In this document: one piece after another, positions 18,066 to 26,212 of the stretch
Position numbering within the stretch: the stretch's first letter is position 1
How the letters are laid out: each line of letters begins with the position of its first letter
Source: Lentzea fradiae
Lineage (GTDB): Bacteria; Actinomycetota; Actinomycetes; Mycobacteriales; Pseudonocardiaceae
Length of the DNA stretch: 64,000 bases
Direction: 5' to 3'
NCBI RefSeq assembly: GCF_900100955.1
Contig: NZ_FNCC01000014.1
Coordinates: 124,001 to 188,000, forward strand
Made by a program: the position numbers and the translations under genes
The notes under the pieces: generated by a model
Databases searched by the model: none
What the model saw: the letters and a program-made list of their open reading frames with translations, nothing else
Told to the model about the DNA's origin: nothing

Positions 18066-19511
18066 ATGCGAAAAGTGCTCCTGACGGCGGCTCTGGCCGC
18101 CGCCACCCTGACCGGCGCGGTGAGCCCGGCACTGGCGATCCGCGGCGGCACCGAGGCACCGGCGCCCTACCCGTTCTCCGGTTCCCTGCAACGACCCGAC
18201 TCGCCGCGCGCGGACGGCCACACCTGCGGCGTCACGCTCGTCGCGCCGCGCTGGGCCGTCACCGCGGGCCACTGCACGATCAACAACCCCAGCCTCGCCG
18301 TGGTCGGCAGGCCGAAGGACTGGTCGGTCCGGCTCGGGTCGGCGGACGCGGGCAGCGGCGGCGAGGTGATCGAGGTGGAGCGGTTCATCACCTACACGCG
18401 GTATCCCGTCTGGGACGGCGACATCGGCCTGCTGAAGCTGAGCAGGCCCGCGAAGGCCGCGCCCGTCGCCCTGCCGTCCGCGCGCACGGCCGAGGGCACG
18501 ACGGCGCGGATCATCGGCTGGGGCATGACCTGCGCCGAGCGTGAACCCGAGTGCTACCCGCAGAAGCTGCGCGAGGCGGACACCGTCGTTCAGCCCGTGG
18601 AGGCGTGCGACGGCATCATCGCCGAACGCGAACTGTGCATCGGTGCGCTGGACGGCAGCGTCGCCGCGACCAACATGGACTCCGGCGGGCCCGCGCTCGT
18701 CCGCGACGGCGACCGGTGGGTGATGGCCGGGCTGGTGAGCGGGTCCGGCGGTGACGACCGGCCGGTCATGTACACGGAGCTGCACCACTACCTGGGCTGG
18801 ATCGGCGACGTCGTCTCGGGTCGCCTGAACCCGCCGGACACGCCCGTCCCGGACCTGGAGGGCGCCGCGTCGATCGGCGGCTGCTCCGCCTCCGTCGTGC
18901 GCACGAACAGGACCAGGGACGACGACCCCGCCCTGCTGCTCACCAACGGCCACTGCGTGCCGGACCGGCCCGCACCCGGCGAGACCCTGCGGGACGTCCC
19001 CTCCGACCTCGCGGTGACCATCGGCGACCGCCGCGGCTACCTCCAGGCCAAGGCCAGGACGACCAGGCTCGTCGAGGCGACCATGTCCGGCACGGACACC
19101 GCGCTCTTCCGGCTCGACCAGACCTACGCGCAGCTCGCGGCCAAGGGCGTGAAGATCTTCCGGCTCGCGAACCGGTCCGCCCGGCCGGGCGAGCGCGTCG
19201 ACGTCGTCTCGGCGGGCAGCGGCAAGCGTTTCGAGTGCACGATCGAGGCCGTCGTGCCGCACCTGCGCGAGGAGGGCTACACGCAGGACAACGCCTACCG
19301 GTACGACTCGGCGTGCCAGCCGTCGCACGGCGCGTCCGGCTCACCGATCGTGCTGCGCGACGGCGTCACGGTCGTGGGCGTGCACAGCACCGGCAACGAC
19401 AGCGGCGAGGAGTGCACCGCGAACAACCCGTGCGAGGTCGCGAAAGACGGCACGGTGACGGTGCGGCAGGGCCTCCGTTACGGCCAGCAGGTGCGGCACC
19501 TCAGTCGCTGA
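18066..19511 (+). CDS. secreted serine protease with two trypsin-like domains
   Basis: A 481-residue exported protein with Sec signal MRKVLLTAALAAATLTGAVSPALA. Domain 1 (about residues 26-260) is chymotrypsin-like: mature end IRGGTEA, TAGHC, GDIGLLKL and NMDSGGPAL give an intact His-Asp-Ser triad. Domain 2 (about 270-481) is a second S1-like unit with TNGHC, GTDTALFRL and HGASGSPIVL, also intact and closer to glutamyl endopeptidases. ATG 18066 is chosen as the signal start. Convergent 11-base overlap with the next gene. Substrate unknown. Confidence 0.85.
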   Translation: MRKVLLTAALAAATLTGAVSPALAIRGGTEAPAPYPFSGSLQRPDSPRADGHTCGVTLVAPRWAVTAGHCTINNPSLAVVGRPKDWSVRLGSADAGSGGEVIEVERFITYTRYPVWDGDIGLLKLSRPAKAAPVALPSARTAEGTTARIIGWGMTCAEREPECYPQKLREADTVVQPVEACDGIIAERELCIGALDGSVAATNMDSGGPALVRDGDRWVMAGLVSGSGGDDRPVMYTELHHYLGWIGDVVSGRLNPPDTPVPDLEGAASIGGCSASVVRTNRTRDDDPALLLTNGHCVPDRPAPGETLRDVPSDLAVTIGDRRGYLQAKARTTRLVEATMSGTDTALFRLDQTYAQLAAKGVKIFRLANRSARPGERVDVVSAGSGKRFECTIEAVVPHLREEGYTQDNAYRYDSACQPSHGASGSPIVLRDGVTVVGVHSTGNDSGEECTANNPCEVAKDGTVTVRQGLRYGQQVRHLSR

Positions 19512-19941
19512 GGGCGGCCGTGTGCCGCAGCTGCTCCGGGGTCGGGTCCGCGACGAGGACCCGCAGCGCCGCCGCGAACCGGTCGAAGCGCCGGTCGAGC
19601 TCCGCCAGCTCGCGGGACGGCTCCGCCACGAGCGCCGCCCGTCCCGGCTTGGGGACGGCGGTGGCCAGGGCGTCCCGCAGTGGCTGGGACCGGCGCAGCG
19701 CCACCAGCAGCGTCCACAGCCGCCGCTCGACCAGCGCCACCCGCGCCGGGTCGCCGGTCACGGCCAGCAGGTCGGACCGCGCGGCCGCGGCGCGGCGGCG
19801 CTGCACCGGGCAGGTGAAGTCACCGGACCTGACCACGTCGGTGTCCGGCGCGGACCGCGCGAGCGCCGCCTCCGAGCGGAACCGGAACCGGCGGGCGGGG
19901 GCACCGGTCGCCGGGTTCCACATCCACCAGGTGGGGGTCAT
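19501..19941 (-). CDS. unknown protein coupled to XPB helicase
   Basis: A 146-residue basic, arginine- and alanine-rich protein that I do not recognise. It begins MTPTWWMWNPATGAPARRFRF and is mostly predicted helical with no membrane segment. The ATG overlaps the stop of the XPB helicase (ATGA), so it is translated with the helicase and may act with it in DNA repair. It overlaps the protease end tail to tail. Confidence 0.68.
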   Translation of the reverse strand: MTPTWWMWNPATGAPARRFRFRSEAALARSAPDTDVVRSGDFTCPVQRRRAAAARSDLLAVTGDPARVALVERRLWTLLVALRRSQPLRDALATAVPKPGRAALVAEPSRELAELDRRFDRFAAALRVLVADPTPEQLRHTAALSD

Positions 19942-21578
19942 CCGACCAGGTCGTCCGCGTCGACGATCTTGTAGGCGTACCCCTGCTCCGCCAGGAACCG
20001 CTGCCGGTGGGCGGCGTAGTCGGTGTCGAGCGTGTCGCGGGCGACGACCGAGTAGAAGTGCGCCTGCCTGCCGTCGCCCTTGGGCCGCAGCAGCCTGCCG
20101 AGCCGCTGCGCCTCCTCCTGGCGCGACCCGAACGTGCCGGACACCTGGACCGCGACGGACGCCTCCGGCAGGTCGATGGAGAAGTTCGCGACCTTGGAGA
20201 CGACCAGCGTGCGCAGCTCGCCCTTGCGGAACCTGTCGAAGAGCTCCTCGCGCTCCTTGTTCTTGGTCGAGCCCTTGATCACCGGCGCGCCGAGCTCCTC
20301 ACCGAGCTCGTCGAGCTGGTCGAGGTAGGCGCCGATCACGAGCGCGGGCTCGTCGGGGTGCCGGTCCAGCACCCGCCGCACCACCGGGAGCTTGGTCCGC
20401 GCGGTCGAGCAGAGCTTGTAGCGCTCCTCCGGCTCGGCCGTCGCGTACTGGAGCCGCTCGTTGTCGGTGAGCGTCACCCTGACCTCGGTGCACTCGGCGG
20501 GCGCGATCCAGCCCTGCGCCTCGATGTCGCGCCACGGCACGTCGTAGCGCTTCGGGCCGATCAACGAGAAGACGTCGCCCTCCTGGCCGTCCTCGCGCAC
20601 CAGGGTCGCGGTCAGGCCCAGCCGGCGGCGGCTCTGCAGGTCGGCCGTCATCCGGAACACCGGCGCGGGCAGCAGGTGCACCTCGTCGTAGACGATCAGG
20701 CCCCAGTCGCGCGAGTCGAACAGCTCCAGGTGCTTGTACTCGCCCTTCGACTTGCGGGTGATCACCTGGTAGGTCGCGATCGTGACCGGCCGGATCTCCT
20801 TGCGCTCGCCCGAGTACTCGCCGATCTCCTCCTCGGTGAGGCTGGTGCGCGCGATCAGCTCGCGCTTCCACTGCCGTCCCGCCACGGTGTTCGTGACGAG
20901 GATCAGCGTCGTCGCCTGAGCCTCCGCCATCGCCGCCGCGCCGACGAGCGTCTTGCCCGCGCCGCAGGGCAGCACGACGACGCCGCTGCCGCCCGCCCAG
21001 AACGCCTGGGCGGCGAGCCGCTGGTAGTCGCGCAGCTTCCAGCCGTCCTCGGCCAGCTCGATGGGGTGCGCCTCGCCGTCGACGTACCCGGCGTGGTCCT
21101 CCGCGGGCCAGCCGACCTTGAGCAGCAGCTGCTTGAGCCGTCCACGCTCGCTGGGGTGCACGACGATCGTGTCGTCGTCGATCCGCGCCCCGAACATCGG
21201 CGCGATCTTCTTGTTGCGCAGCACCTCCTCCAGCACCGCGCGGTCGTTGGTGTGCAGGACCAGGCCGTGGGCGGGGTTGTTGGTCAGCACCAGCCTGCCG
21301 AAGCGGCCCATCGTGTCGACCACGTCCACCAGCAGCGGCTGCGGCACCGGGTAGCGGCTGAACCGCACCAGCGCGTCCACCACCTGCTCGGCGTCGTGCC
21401 CGGCGGCACGCGCGTTCCACAGCGCCAGCGGCGTCACGCGGTAGGTGTGCACGTGCTCGGGAGCCCGCTCCAGCTCGGCGAAAGGCGCGATGGACGTGCG
21501 CGCTTCGTCGGCGAGCGGGTGGTCGACCTCGAGCAGCAGCGTCTTGTCCGACTGGACGATCAAGGGGCCATCGGTCAC
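19938..21578 (-). CDS. DNA repair helicase, XPB/ERCC3 type
   Basis: A 546-residue superfamily 2 helicase unwinding DNA 3' to 5'. An N-terminal helicase_C_3-like region (about 1-180) precedes Walker A PCGAGKT, the DEVH box, LGLTATLVRED (motif III) and the C-terminal motor with QRLGRLLRPKG (motif VI). GTG 21578 gives the usual actinobacterial start MTDGPLIVQSDKT; a longer frame to 21683 lacks support. Orthologue of M. tuberculosis Rv0861c by order. Its usual partner lies at 31569, separated here by 10 kb of insertions. Confidence 0.88.
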   Translation of the reverse strand: MTDGPLIVQSDKTLLLEVDHPLADEARTSIAPFAELERAPEHVHTYRVTPLALWNARAAGHDAEQVVDALVRFSRYPVPQPLLVDVVDTMGRFGRLVLTNNPAHGLVLHTNDRAVLEEVLRNKKIAPMFGARIDDDTIVVHPSERGRLKQLLLKVGWPAEDHAGYVDGEAHPIELAEDGWKLRDYQRLAAQAFWAGGSGVVVLPCGAGKTLVGAAAMAEAQATTLILVTNTVAGRQWKRELIARTSLTEEEIGEYSGERKEIRPVTIATYQVITRKSKGEYKHLELFDSRDWGLIVYDEVHLLPAPVFRMTADLQSRRRLGLTATLVREDGQEGDVFSLIGPKRYDVPWRDIEAQGWIAPAECTEVRVTLTDNERLQYATAEPEERYKLCSTARTKLPVVRRVLDRHPDEPALVIGAYLDQLDELGEELGAPVIKGSTKNKEREELFDRFRKGELRTLVVSKVANFSIDLPEASVAVQVSGTFGSRQEEAQRLGRLLRPKGDGRQAHFYSVVARDTLDTDYAAHRQRFLAEQGYAYKIVDADDLVG

Positions 21579-21718
21579 GTCCCCAGTGTCCCCGACGACG
21601 CCAAACGCAGGTCGGGTGACGTCACGGGCTCGCGTTCGGTGAGCCGCGGGCAGCGTTCGGTGACGAGATGTGTGAGCCGACACACGAAGCCCACACCGGG
21701 TGTCGTACTTTCAGGCCC

Positions 21719-22294
21719 ATGAGCACCGAGTCGACTGGTCCGGACGAGACCAGGGCCGAGGCCGCCGTGGACACCGGCACCGGCGAGTCGCCCCAGAAGA
21801 ACAGCTGGCTGAAGTTCGTGGTCGTCGGCGTGCTGGCGGTCGTGCTGGTCGGCGGTGGCGTGTGGGCGTTCACGGCGCTCAACGGCATCAGCGTCGGCGA
21901 CTGCGTCAGCGCGTCGCCCGAGGACGTGGACAGGCCCGACGGCGACTGGAACATCTCGTCGCAGAGCTGCGGGGACACGGCCGCGACGCACCGGGTCGCC
22001 AAGGTGCTCGGCAGCGTCGAGGAACCGTGCCCCGACGAGGGGATCTACGAGCCGGTCCAGTCCGGCGGCGAGTCGCTGTGCCTCATGCCGAACCTCGCGG
22101 AGGGCAACTGCTACACCGCGGGCGACGACGGCGCCTTCAAGAAGGAGGCGTGCACCACCGAGTCACCGGTCAAGATCGTGAAGAAGGTCGACGGCCTGCC
22201 GGAGGAGGGCTCGGTGTGCCCGGAGGGGTCGAGCGAGCTGCGGTTCAGCGAGCCCGCGTCCGTCTACTGCATGGGCGTGCACGAAGGGTCCTGA
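21719..22294 (+). CDS. membrane-anchored eight-cysteine protein 1 (tandem array)
   Basis: A 191-residue protein with about 30 polar N-terminal residues, one membrane helix (FVVVGVLAVVLVGGGVWAF) and an outside domain with eight cysteines in the shared order VGDC, C, C, LCLMP, NCY, C, C, YC. It resembles actinobacterial LppU/SCO3897-type envelope proteins, but that link is tentative. First of four tandem paralogues. A hairpin at 22297-22320 follows. Function unknown. Confidence 0.75.
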   Translation: MSTESTGPDETRAEAAVDTGTGESPQKNSWLKFVVVGVLAVVLVGGGVWAFTALNGISVGDCVSASPEDVDRPDGDWNISSQSCGDTAATHRVAKVLGSVEEPCPDEGIYEPVQSGGESLCLMPNLAEGNCYTAGDDGAFKKEACTTESPVKIVKKVDGLPEEGSVCPEGSSELRFSEPASVYCMGVHEGS

Positions 22295-22296
22295 TC

Positions 22297-22320
22297 GGGT
22301 GAACTCGGTTGAGTTCACCC
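22297..22320 (+). terminator. hairpin after array gene 1
   Basis: Perfect 10-base stem GGGTGAACTC/GAGTTCACCC with a 4-base loop, just past the stop of array gene 1. There is no U-run, common in high-GC actinobacteria. It may terminate or partly uncouple the first two paralogues. Confidence 0.6.
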
Positions 22321-22344
22321 CAAGCCTTTGCCGATACCCAGGCC

Positions 22345-22821
22345 ATGAAGAAGGTCGGCCTGGGTGTCGCCGCCGTGCTGGCTCTCGTCCTGCTGGGTGC
22401 GTTCGTGGTGCACCAGCTGGGCGAGGTGGCGGACTCCGCGAAGGTCGGCGACTGCGCCCGCATCACCGGCGTGGCCGACAACCCGCACTACCAGGCCGTC
22501 GACTGCTCGTCCGAGCACGCGAACGTCAAGATCGCCAAGGTCCTGGGCTGGAACGAGAGCGGCTGCCCGACCGGTGGCATGGAGTACTCGAAGTACACGG
22601 GCGAGTCCACGCTGTGCCTGATGCCGAACTTCGTGCAGGGCCACTGCTACGGCCAGGACCCGCGGACCGGCATCACCGAGGTCGACTGCGGCACCAAGGA
22701 CTCGGTCCGGGTCGCGAGCGTCGTCACCGGCACGACCAACGGCGCCCGGTGCGGCAGCGGCCACGCCGCGATCTTCCCCGAGCCCGCCGTCACCTTCTGC
22801 CTGCAGCGCGCCGACCGGTAG
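22345..22821 (+). CDS. membrane-anchored eight-cysteine protein 2 (tandem array)
   Basis: A 158-residue paralogue and the shortest of the four. The ATG at 22345 places a signal-anchor helix (LGVAAVLALVLLGAFVV) right at the N-terminus, with almost no cytoplasmic part. The outer domain repeats AKVGDCARI, AVDC, C, LCLMPNFVQGHCY, VDC, C and FCL, eight cysteines in register with its neighbours. Start separated from the preceding stop by the hairpin. No enzyme motif seen. Confidence 0.75.
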   Translation: MKKVGLGVAAVLALVLLGAFVVHQLGEVADSAKVGDCARITGVADNPHYQAVDCSSEHANVKIAKVLGWNESGCPTGGMEYSKYTGESTLCLMPNFVQGHCYGQDPRTGITEVDCGTKDSVRVASVVTGTTNGARCGSGHAAIFPEPAVTFCLQRADR

Positions 22822-23082
22822 CCACTCCGGTCTTCCCGCGAACGCCCACGCGCGCACGGGTCCTCGTGGCACCCTCTGCGGCGTGATCATCGAGGACGAG
22901 CGGACACCCCGCGCCGGGGCGCCGTCCCGCTGGCCTACTGCGCGGTAACCCTTCAGGGCATCGAAACGGCCGTAACGTTTCCGTAAAGCAGCAGCGGTTC
23001 TTCCACGCGCGTGACACTCTCTGCTCCGGCTGTGTCGGGGGGCATGGGCCACCTGGGGTAATTCCGGAAGTGAGAGAACCGC

Positions 23083-23643
23083 ATGAGCACCACCGAGTCC
23101 GTTTCGCCCGCTCCGCAGCAGCAGCCCGCACCCGCGGAGCAGCCGCAGAAGAAGCCGAGCGTCCTGAAGCGGATCCTGACCTACGTCGTCGGCCTGATCG
23201 TGGCCGCCGGCGCCATCTACGCCTTCAACTACTTCACCAGTGACGTCGCGCAGGCGAAGGTCGGCGAGTGCGCCAGCATCACCGGCACCTCGACCAAGCC
23301 CGAGTACAAGCCGGTCGACTGCGGCGCGGCGGAGGCCATGTACTCGGTCGCGCAGGCCGGCGGCACCGACGTGGTGTGCGGTGACAACTACGACGAGTAC
23401 ACCCAGACCCAGCGTCGTGGTCCCAAGACGAAGCTCTGCCTCGCGCCGGTCTTCGCCGAGGGGAAGTGCTACTCGGAGAACATCGGCGGCGTGGGCCTGA
23501 AGGCCGTCGAGTGCACCGAGTCGGCGGGCTTCAAGGTGACGAAGGCGGGCAAGGACGCCGCCGAGCCGCAGTGCGCCGAGGGTGAGACGGCACTCGTCTA
23601 CCCCGAGGTCAAGCTGAACTACTGCACCGGTGCGCCGGCGTAA
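23083..23643 (+). CDS. membrane-anchored eight-cysteine protein 3 (tandem array)
   Basis: A 186-residue paralogue. It has a Pro/Gln/Ala-rich cytoplasmic segment of about 25 residues, a helix (ILTYVVGLIVAAGAIYAF), then AKVGECASITGTSTKPEYKPVDC and the same eight-cysteine order ending NYC. A 261-base gap upstream, with an A/T-richer patch around 22970-22990, may hold its own promoter. A strong 17-base stem terminator follows at 23659. Function unknown. Confidence 0.75.
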   Translation: MSTTESVSPAPQQQPAPAEQPQKKPSVLKRILTYVVGLIVAAGAIYAFNYFTSDVAQAKVGECASITGTSTKPEYKPVDCGAAEAMYSVAQAGGTDVVCGDNYDEYTQTQRRGPKTKLCLAPVFAEGKCYSENIGGVGLKAVECTESAGFKVTKAGKDAAEPQCAEGETALVYPEVKLNYCTGAPA

Positions 23644-23658
23644 CGAGCCTCCACCTCG

Positions 23659-23694
23659 CGAAACCGGAGCCGCGGTCCCGCGGCTCCGGTTTCG
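23659..23694 (+). terminator. intrinsic terminator after array gene 3
   Basis: A 17-base perfect inverted repeat CGAAACCGGAGCCGCGG/CCGCGGCTCCGGTTTCG with a minimal loop, followed by TCGTCTTCC. It lies between the third and fourth paralogues, so these are probably separate transcripts. Confidence 0.75.
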
Positions 23695-23727
23695 TCGTCT
23701 TCCGCGACCCATCGGAGAGGAAAACCA

Positions 23728-24612
23728 GTGACCACCCCTGACAACCCCCAGCAACCGGGGCCCTACGGACCGCCTCCCGGTGGACAGCCGCAGCAGCCGT
23801 GGGGCCAGCAGCCCTACGGCCAGCCAGACCCGTACGGCCAGCAGCAGCCGGGCCAGTACGGCCAGCAGCCGGGGCAGCCGCAGCCGGGCCAGTACGGCCA
23901 GGCGCAGCCCTACCCGGCCGACCCGTACGCTCAGCCGAACCCGTACGCGCAGCAGGGCCAGCCGAACCCGTACGCCCAGGTCCCCGGCCAGATGCCGCCC
24001 GGCCAGATGCCACCGGGCCAGTTCCCGCCCGGCCAGCCGATGCCCTACGGCCCGCCGCCGAAGAAGAGCGGTGCCGGCAAGGTCATCGGCTCGATCGTCG
24101 GCGTCGTCGTGCTCGTGGGCGCGTTCGTCCTGGTGCGGGCCCTGCTCAGCGGTGGCCTGAGCAGCATCACGGAACCGTCGGCCAAGGCCGGTGACTGCGC
24201 GAGCGTCACGGGCACGACGATGAGCCCGAAGTACGAGAAGGTCTCCTGCGACGCCCCCGAGGCGAACTACTTCATCGCCAAGTCCATGAAGTCGACGACG
24301 GAGGCGTGCCCCAGCGAGGACTACGCCGAGTACACCGAGCGCGGCAGGCGCACCTCGTCGCTGAAGCTCTGCCTCGTCGAGAAGCTCGAGGAGGGCAAGT
24401 GCTACGAGGAGGAGATCGTCAAGATCAACATGGACGGGCTGAAGCCGGTCGACTGCTCGAAGGGTGACAACCCGTACGCCGTCCAGAAGGTCGTCAAGAT
24501 CGAGAAGTTCGTCCGCGCCGCCACGGCGGAGTGCGGTGAGGCGACGGCCATCTCGTACACCGAACCTGCACCGGGCATCACGTACTGCGTAGTCGCGCTC
24601 GGCGGACGGTGA
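23728..24612 (+). CDS. membrane-anchored eight-cysteine protein 4 with P/Q/Y/G-rich tail
   Basis: A 294-residue paralogue. Residues 1-112 are low-complexity, rich in Pro, Gln, Tyr and Gly, with repeats such as GQYGQ, NPYAQ and GQMPP. A helix (VIGSIVGVVVLVGAFVLV) and the eight-cysteine outer domain (AGDCASVTG ... ITYC) follow. The GTG start has GGAGAGG before it. The disordered tail resembles those on actinobacterial membrane proteins that cluster or bind partners in the cytoplasm. Function unknown. Confidence 0.76.
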   Translation: MTTPDNPQQPGPYGPPPGGQPQQPWGQQPYGQPDPYGQQQPGQYGQQPGQPQPGQYGQAQPYPADPYAQPNPYAQQGQPNPYAQVPGQMPPGQMPPGQFPPGQPMPYGPPPKKSGAGKVIGSIVGVVVLVGAFVLVRALLSGGLSSITEPSAKAGDCASVTGTTMSPKYEKVSCDAPEANYFIAKSMKSTTEACPSEDYAEYTERGRRTSSLKLCLVEKLEEGKCYEEEIVKINMDGLKPVDCSKGDNPYAVQKVVKIEKFVRAATAECGEATAISYTEPAPGITYCVVALGGR

Positions 24613-24623
24613 CCGCGGCTGGC

Positions 24624-24653
24624 AAAAGCGGGGCGTGTTCCGGCCCGCCTTTT
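24624..24653 (+). terminator. terminator after the cysteine-protein array
   Basis: AAAAGCGGGG pairs, with one bulge, to CCCGCCTTTT across an 8-base loop just after the fourth paralogue. The T-tract within the 3' arm fits an intrinsic terminator. Confidence 0.55.
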
Positions 24654-24752
24654 CGCGTCGGCTGAGAATTCGGCGGAAGTGTGACGTAGTCGATTCGTGA
24701 GGCAATGCACGTCTCGGCGGTATCGCAATGTATCCGAACGACGCCGGACGGT

Positions 24753-24802
24753 GACGAAAACGCCGAAGAACGAAAATCGGCGGTGGACGAAAAACGGCGA
24801 AG
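24753..24802. repeat. three imperfect 17-base tandem units
   Basis: Three degenerate copies resembling GACGAAAACGCCGAAG lie head to tail in the gap 24613-24856, just before the convergent terminator. This patch is more A-rich than its surroundings. I see no gene in the gap. Confidence 0.5.
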
Positions 24803-24829
24803 GCGGACCGGAAGATCCGGCCCGCCTTC
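24799..24829. terminator. bidirectional terminator
   Basis: A 13-base stem with one mismatch: GAAGGCGG-A-CCGG pairs with CCGG-C-CCGCCTTC around the loop AAGAT. TTCTTCT begins at its 3' end. It separates the cysteine-protein array from the convergent solute-binding gene. Confidence 0.75.
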
Positions 24830-24856
24830 TTCTCGTCCCGTGCGGAAGGGGCGTGG

Positions 24857-25834
24857 CTAGCCCGTGGTGCCCGGCGGCAGCAGCTGCTGCACGTCCAGAC
24901 GGCCGGAGAGCACGTCCTCGGTGTCCATCATGTCGGCGACGCGCTGGAGCCGGATCGGGTTCAGCGACAGCGGGAACGTGCCCACGGACACGAGCGCGGC
25001 GGTCGGCTGGTCGACGTCGGCGTAGCCGGTCAGCGAGTCCTGCACGGCCAGCTTGTTGCTCTGCGCCCGCTGCTGGGCCTCGCGCACCACGTCCCGGAAC
25101 ACCTTCAGCGTCTTCGGGTTGGCCTCGGCGAACTTCTTCGACGCCGCGTAGCCGGACATCGGGAAGTCGAGTGTCGGGCCGCGCGCGGTGTCGGTGAGGA
25201 TCTTCGCGCCGATCTTCCGTTGTGCCTTCGTGATGAACGGTTCGATCATGAACGCCGCGTCGACGGTGCCGGAGATCAGCGCCGCCTCCATGTCGGCGAA
25301 GGGCATGGCCCGGAACTTGATCTTCTGCTTCTCGACCGCGGCGGTGTCCAGCACGGCACGCGTCGTCAGCGCGCCGATGTCGGTCTCGCTGTTCACGGCG
25401 ATGGTCGGCGACGGCCGCTTGCCGGGGTCGTCGTAGGTCGAGTCGGACGCCGTGACCAGGGCCATCGAGTTCGGGCCCGCCTGGTACGCCTCGGCCTGCA
25501 GCTGCAGCTCGGTGCCCTCGGCGACGGCGCGGAAGAGGCTGACGTGCGTCGCCCACGTGATGTCGAGCGTGGTGTCGAGCTGCTTGATGGCCTCGGCCTC
25601 GCTGGGCTGGGTCACCAGGTTGACCTGCAGGCCGGCCTTCTCGAACAGCTTCTCCGACAGCGCGATGCGCAACGGGGCGACGTCGACGACCGGGAGCACG
25701 CCGATGCGCAGGATGTTGCGCTCGACGTCCGCGTTGCCGCCGCTCGACGAACTTCCGAACAGGCCGCAGCTCGCGGTCAGAACGCACGTGGTGAGCACTG
25801 CGACAAGCCGCAGAGCTGTGCCTCGGGTAGCCAT
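24857..25834 (-). CDS. SsuA/NMT1-type solute-binding lipoprotein
   Basis: A 325-residue lipoprotein (signal ending LTASC, Cys23) of the nitrate/sulfonate/thiamine-precursor binding class, with LRIGVLPVVDVAPLRIAL, ITWATHVSLFRAVAEGTEL and GTVDAAFMIEPF. The ATG at 25834 follows AGAGG. No permease or ATPase gene is adjacent, so it is an orphan here; partners may lie elsewhere, or it may act as a sensor. It diverges from the conservon, whose kinase has a nitrate-sensor-like domain. Confidence 0.8.
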   Translation of the reverse strand: MATRGTALRLVAVLTTCVLTASCGLFGSSSSGGNADVERNILRIGVLPVVDVAPLRIALSEKLFEKAGLQVNLVTQPSEAEAIKQLDTTLDITWATHVSLFRAVAEGTELQLQAEAYQAGPNSMALVTASDSTYDDPGKRPSPTIAVNSETDIGALTTRAVLDTAAVEKQKIKFRAMPFADMEAALISGTVDAAFMIEPFITKAQRKIGAKILTDTARGPTLDFPMSGYAASKKFAEANPKTLKVFRDVVREAQQRAQSNKLAVQDSLTGYADVDQPTAALVSVGTFPLSLNPIRLQRVADMMDTEDVLSGRLDVQQLLPPGTTG

Positions 25835-26212
25835 GGCACCTCTCGCCGGTAGGACTTGAGTAGCATCGAATCGATCAGTGAGTGTCGCCACAGACCAGGT
25901 AGTCCACACCCCGAACAGGGAGTTCGGACGGACGCGAGGCGTGCCGACAACCGGGGATGTTAACCACCTGAACGTATGAAACGACACCCCGTCTCGATAC
26001 GGTGAGTGCTTCTGGAGACTTCCCCCGAGCAGGGGGTGACCATTACGCTCCCCGCCGGGTGGCACAGGTTGTTGTCGACCGACGTGTCTTCAGACGGGGT
26101 AGGGCGCCTCACCGGGCGAACCGCCCCTGTGCTGCAATTCGGCCCGTTTGACGAGTCCATGCTCGGTCCTGGGGAGAGACCGGGACACTGCTGCTGGAAG
26201 AGGAAGCCCAGA
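25835..26212. other. intergenic region before the conservon
   Basis: 378 bases between the divergent solute-binding gene and cvnA. An in-frame extension from 26006 exists, but third-position GC is low, so I treat it as leader. It includes an A/T-richer patch near 25955-25985 that could hold promoters. No clear operator was recognised. Confidence 0.5.

Noticed and set aside
20007..21722. Long plus-strand frame opposite the XPB helicase
   Set aside because: Antisense shadow; the helicase motifs are on the minus strand.
22315..24705. A 796-residue minus-strand frame across the cysteine-protein array
   Set aside because: Low-complexity Leu/Arg product opposite four real genes with shared cysteine pattern.
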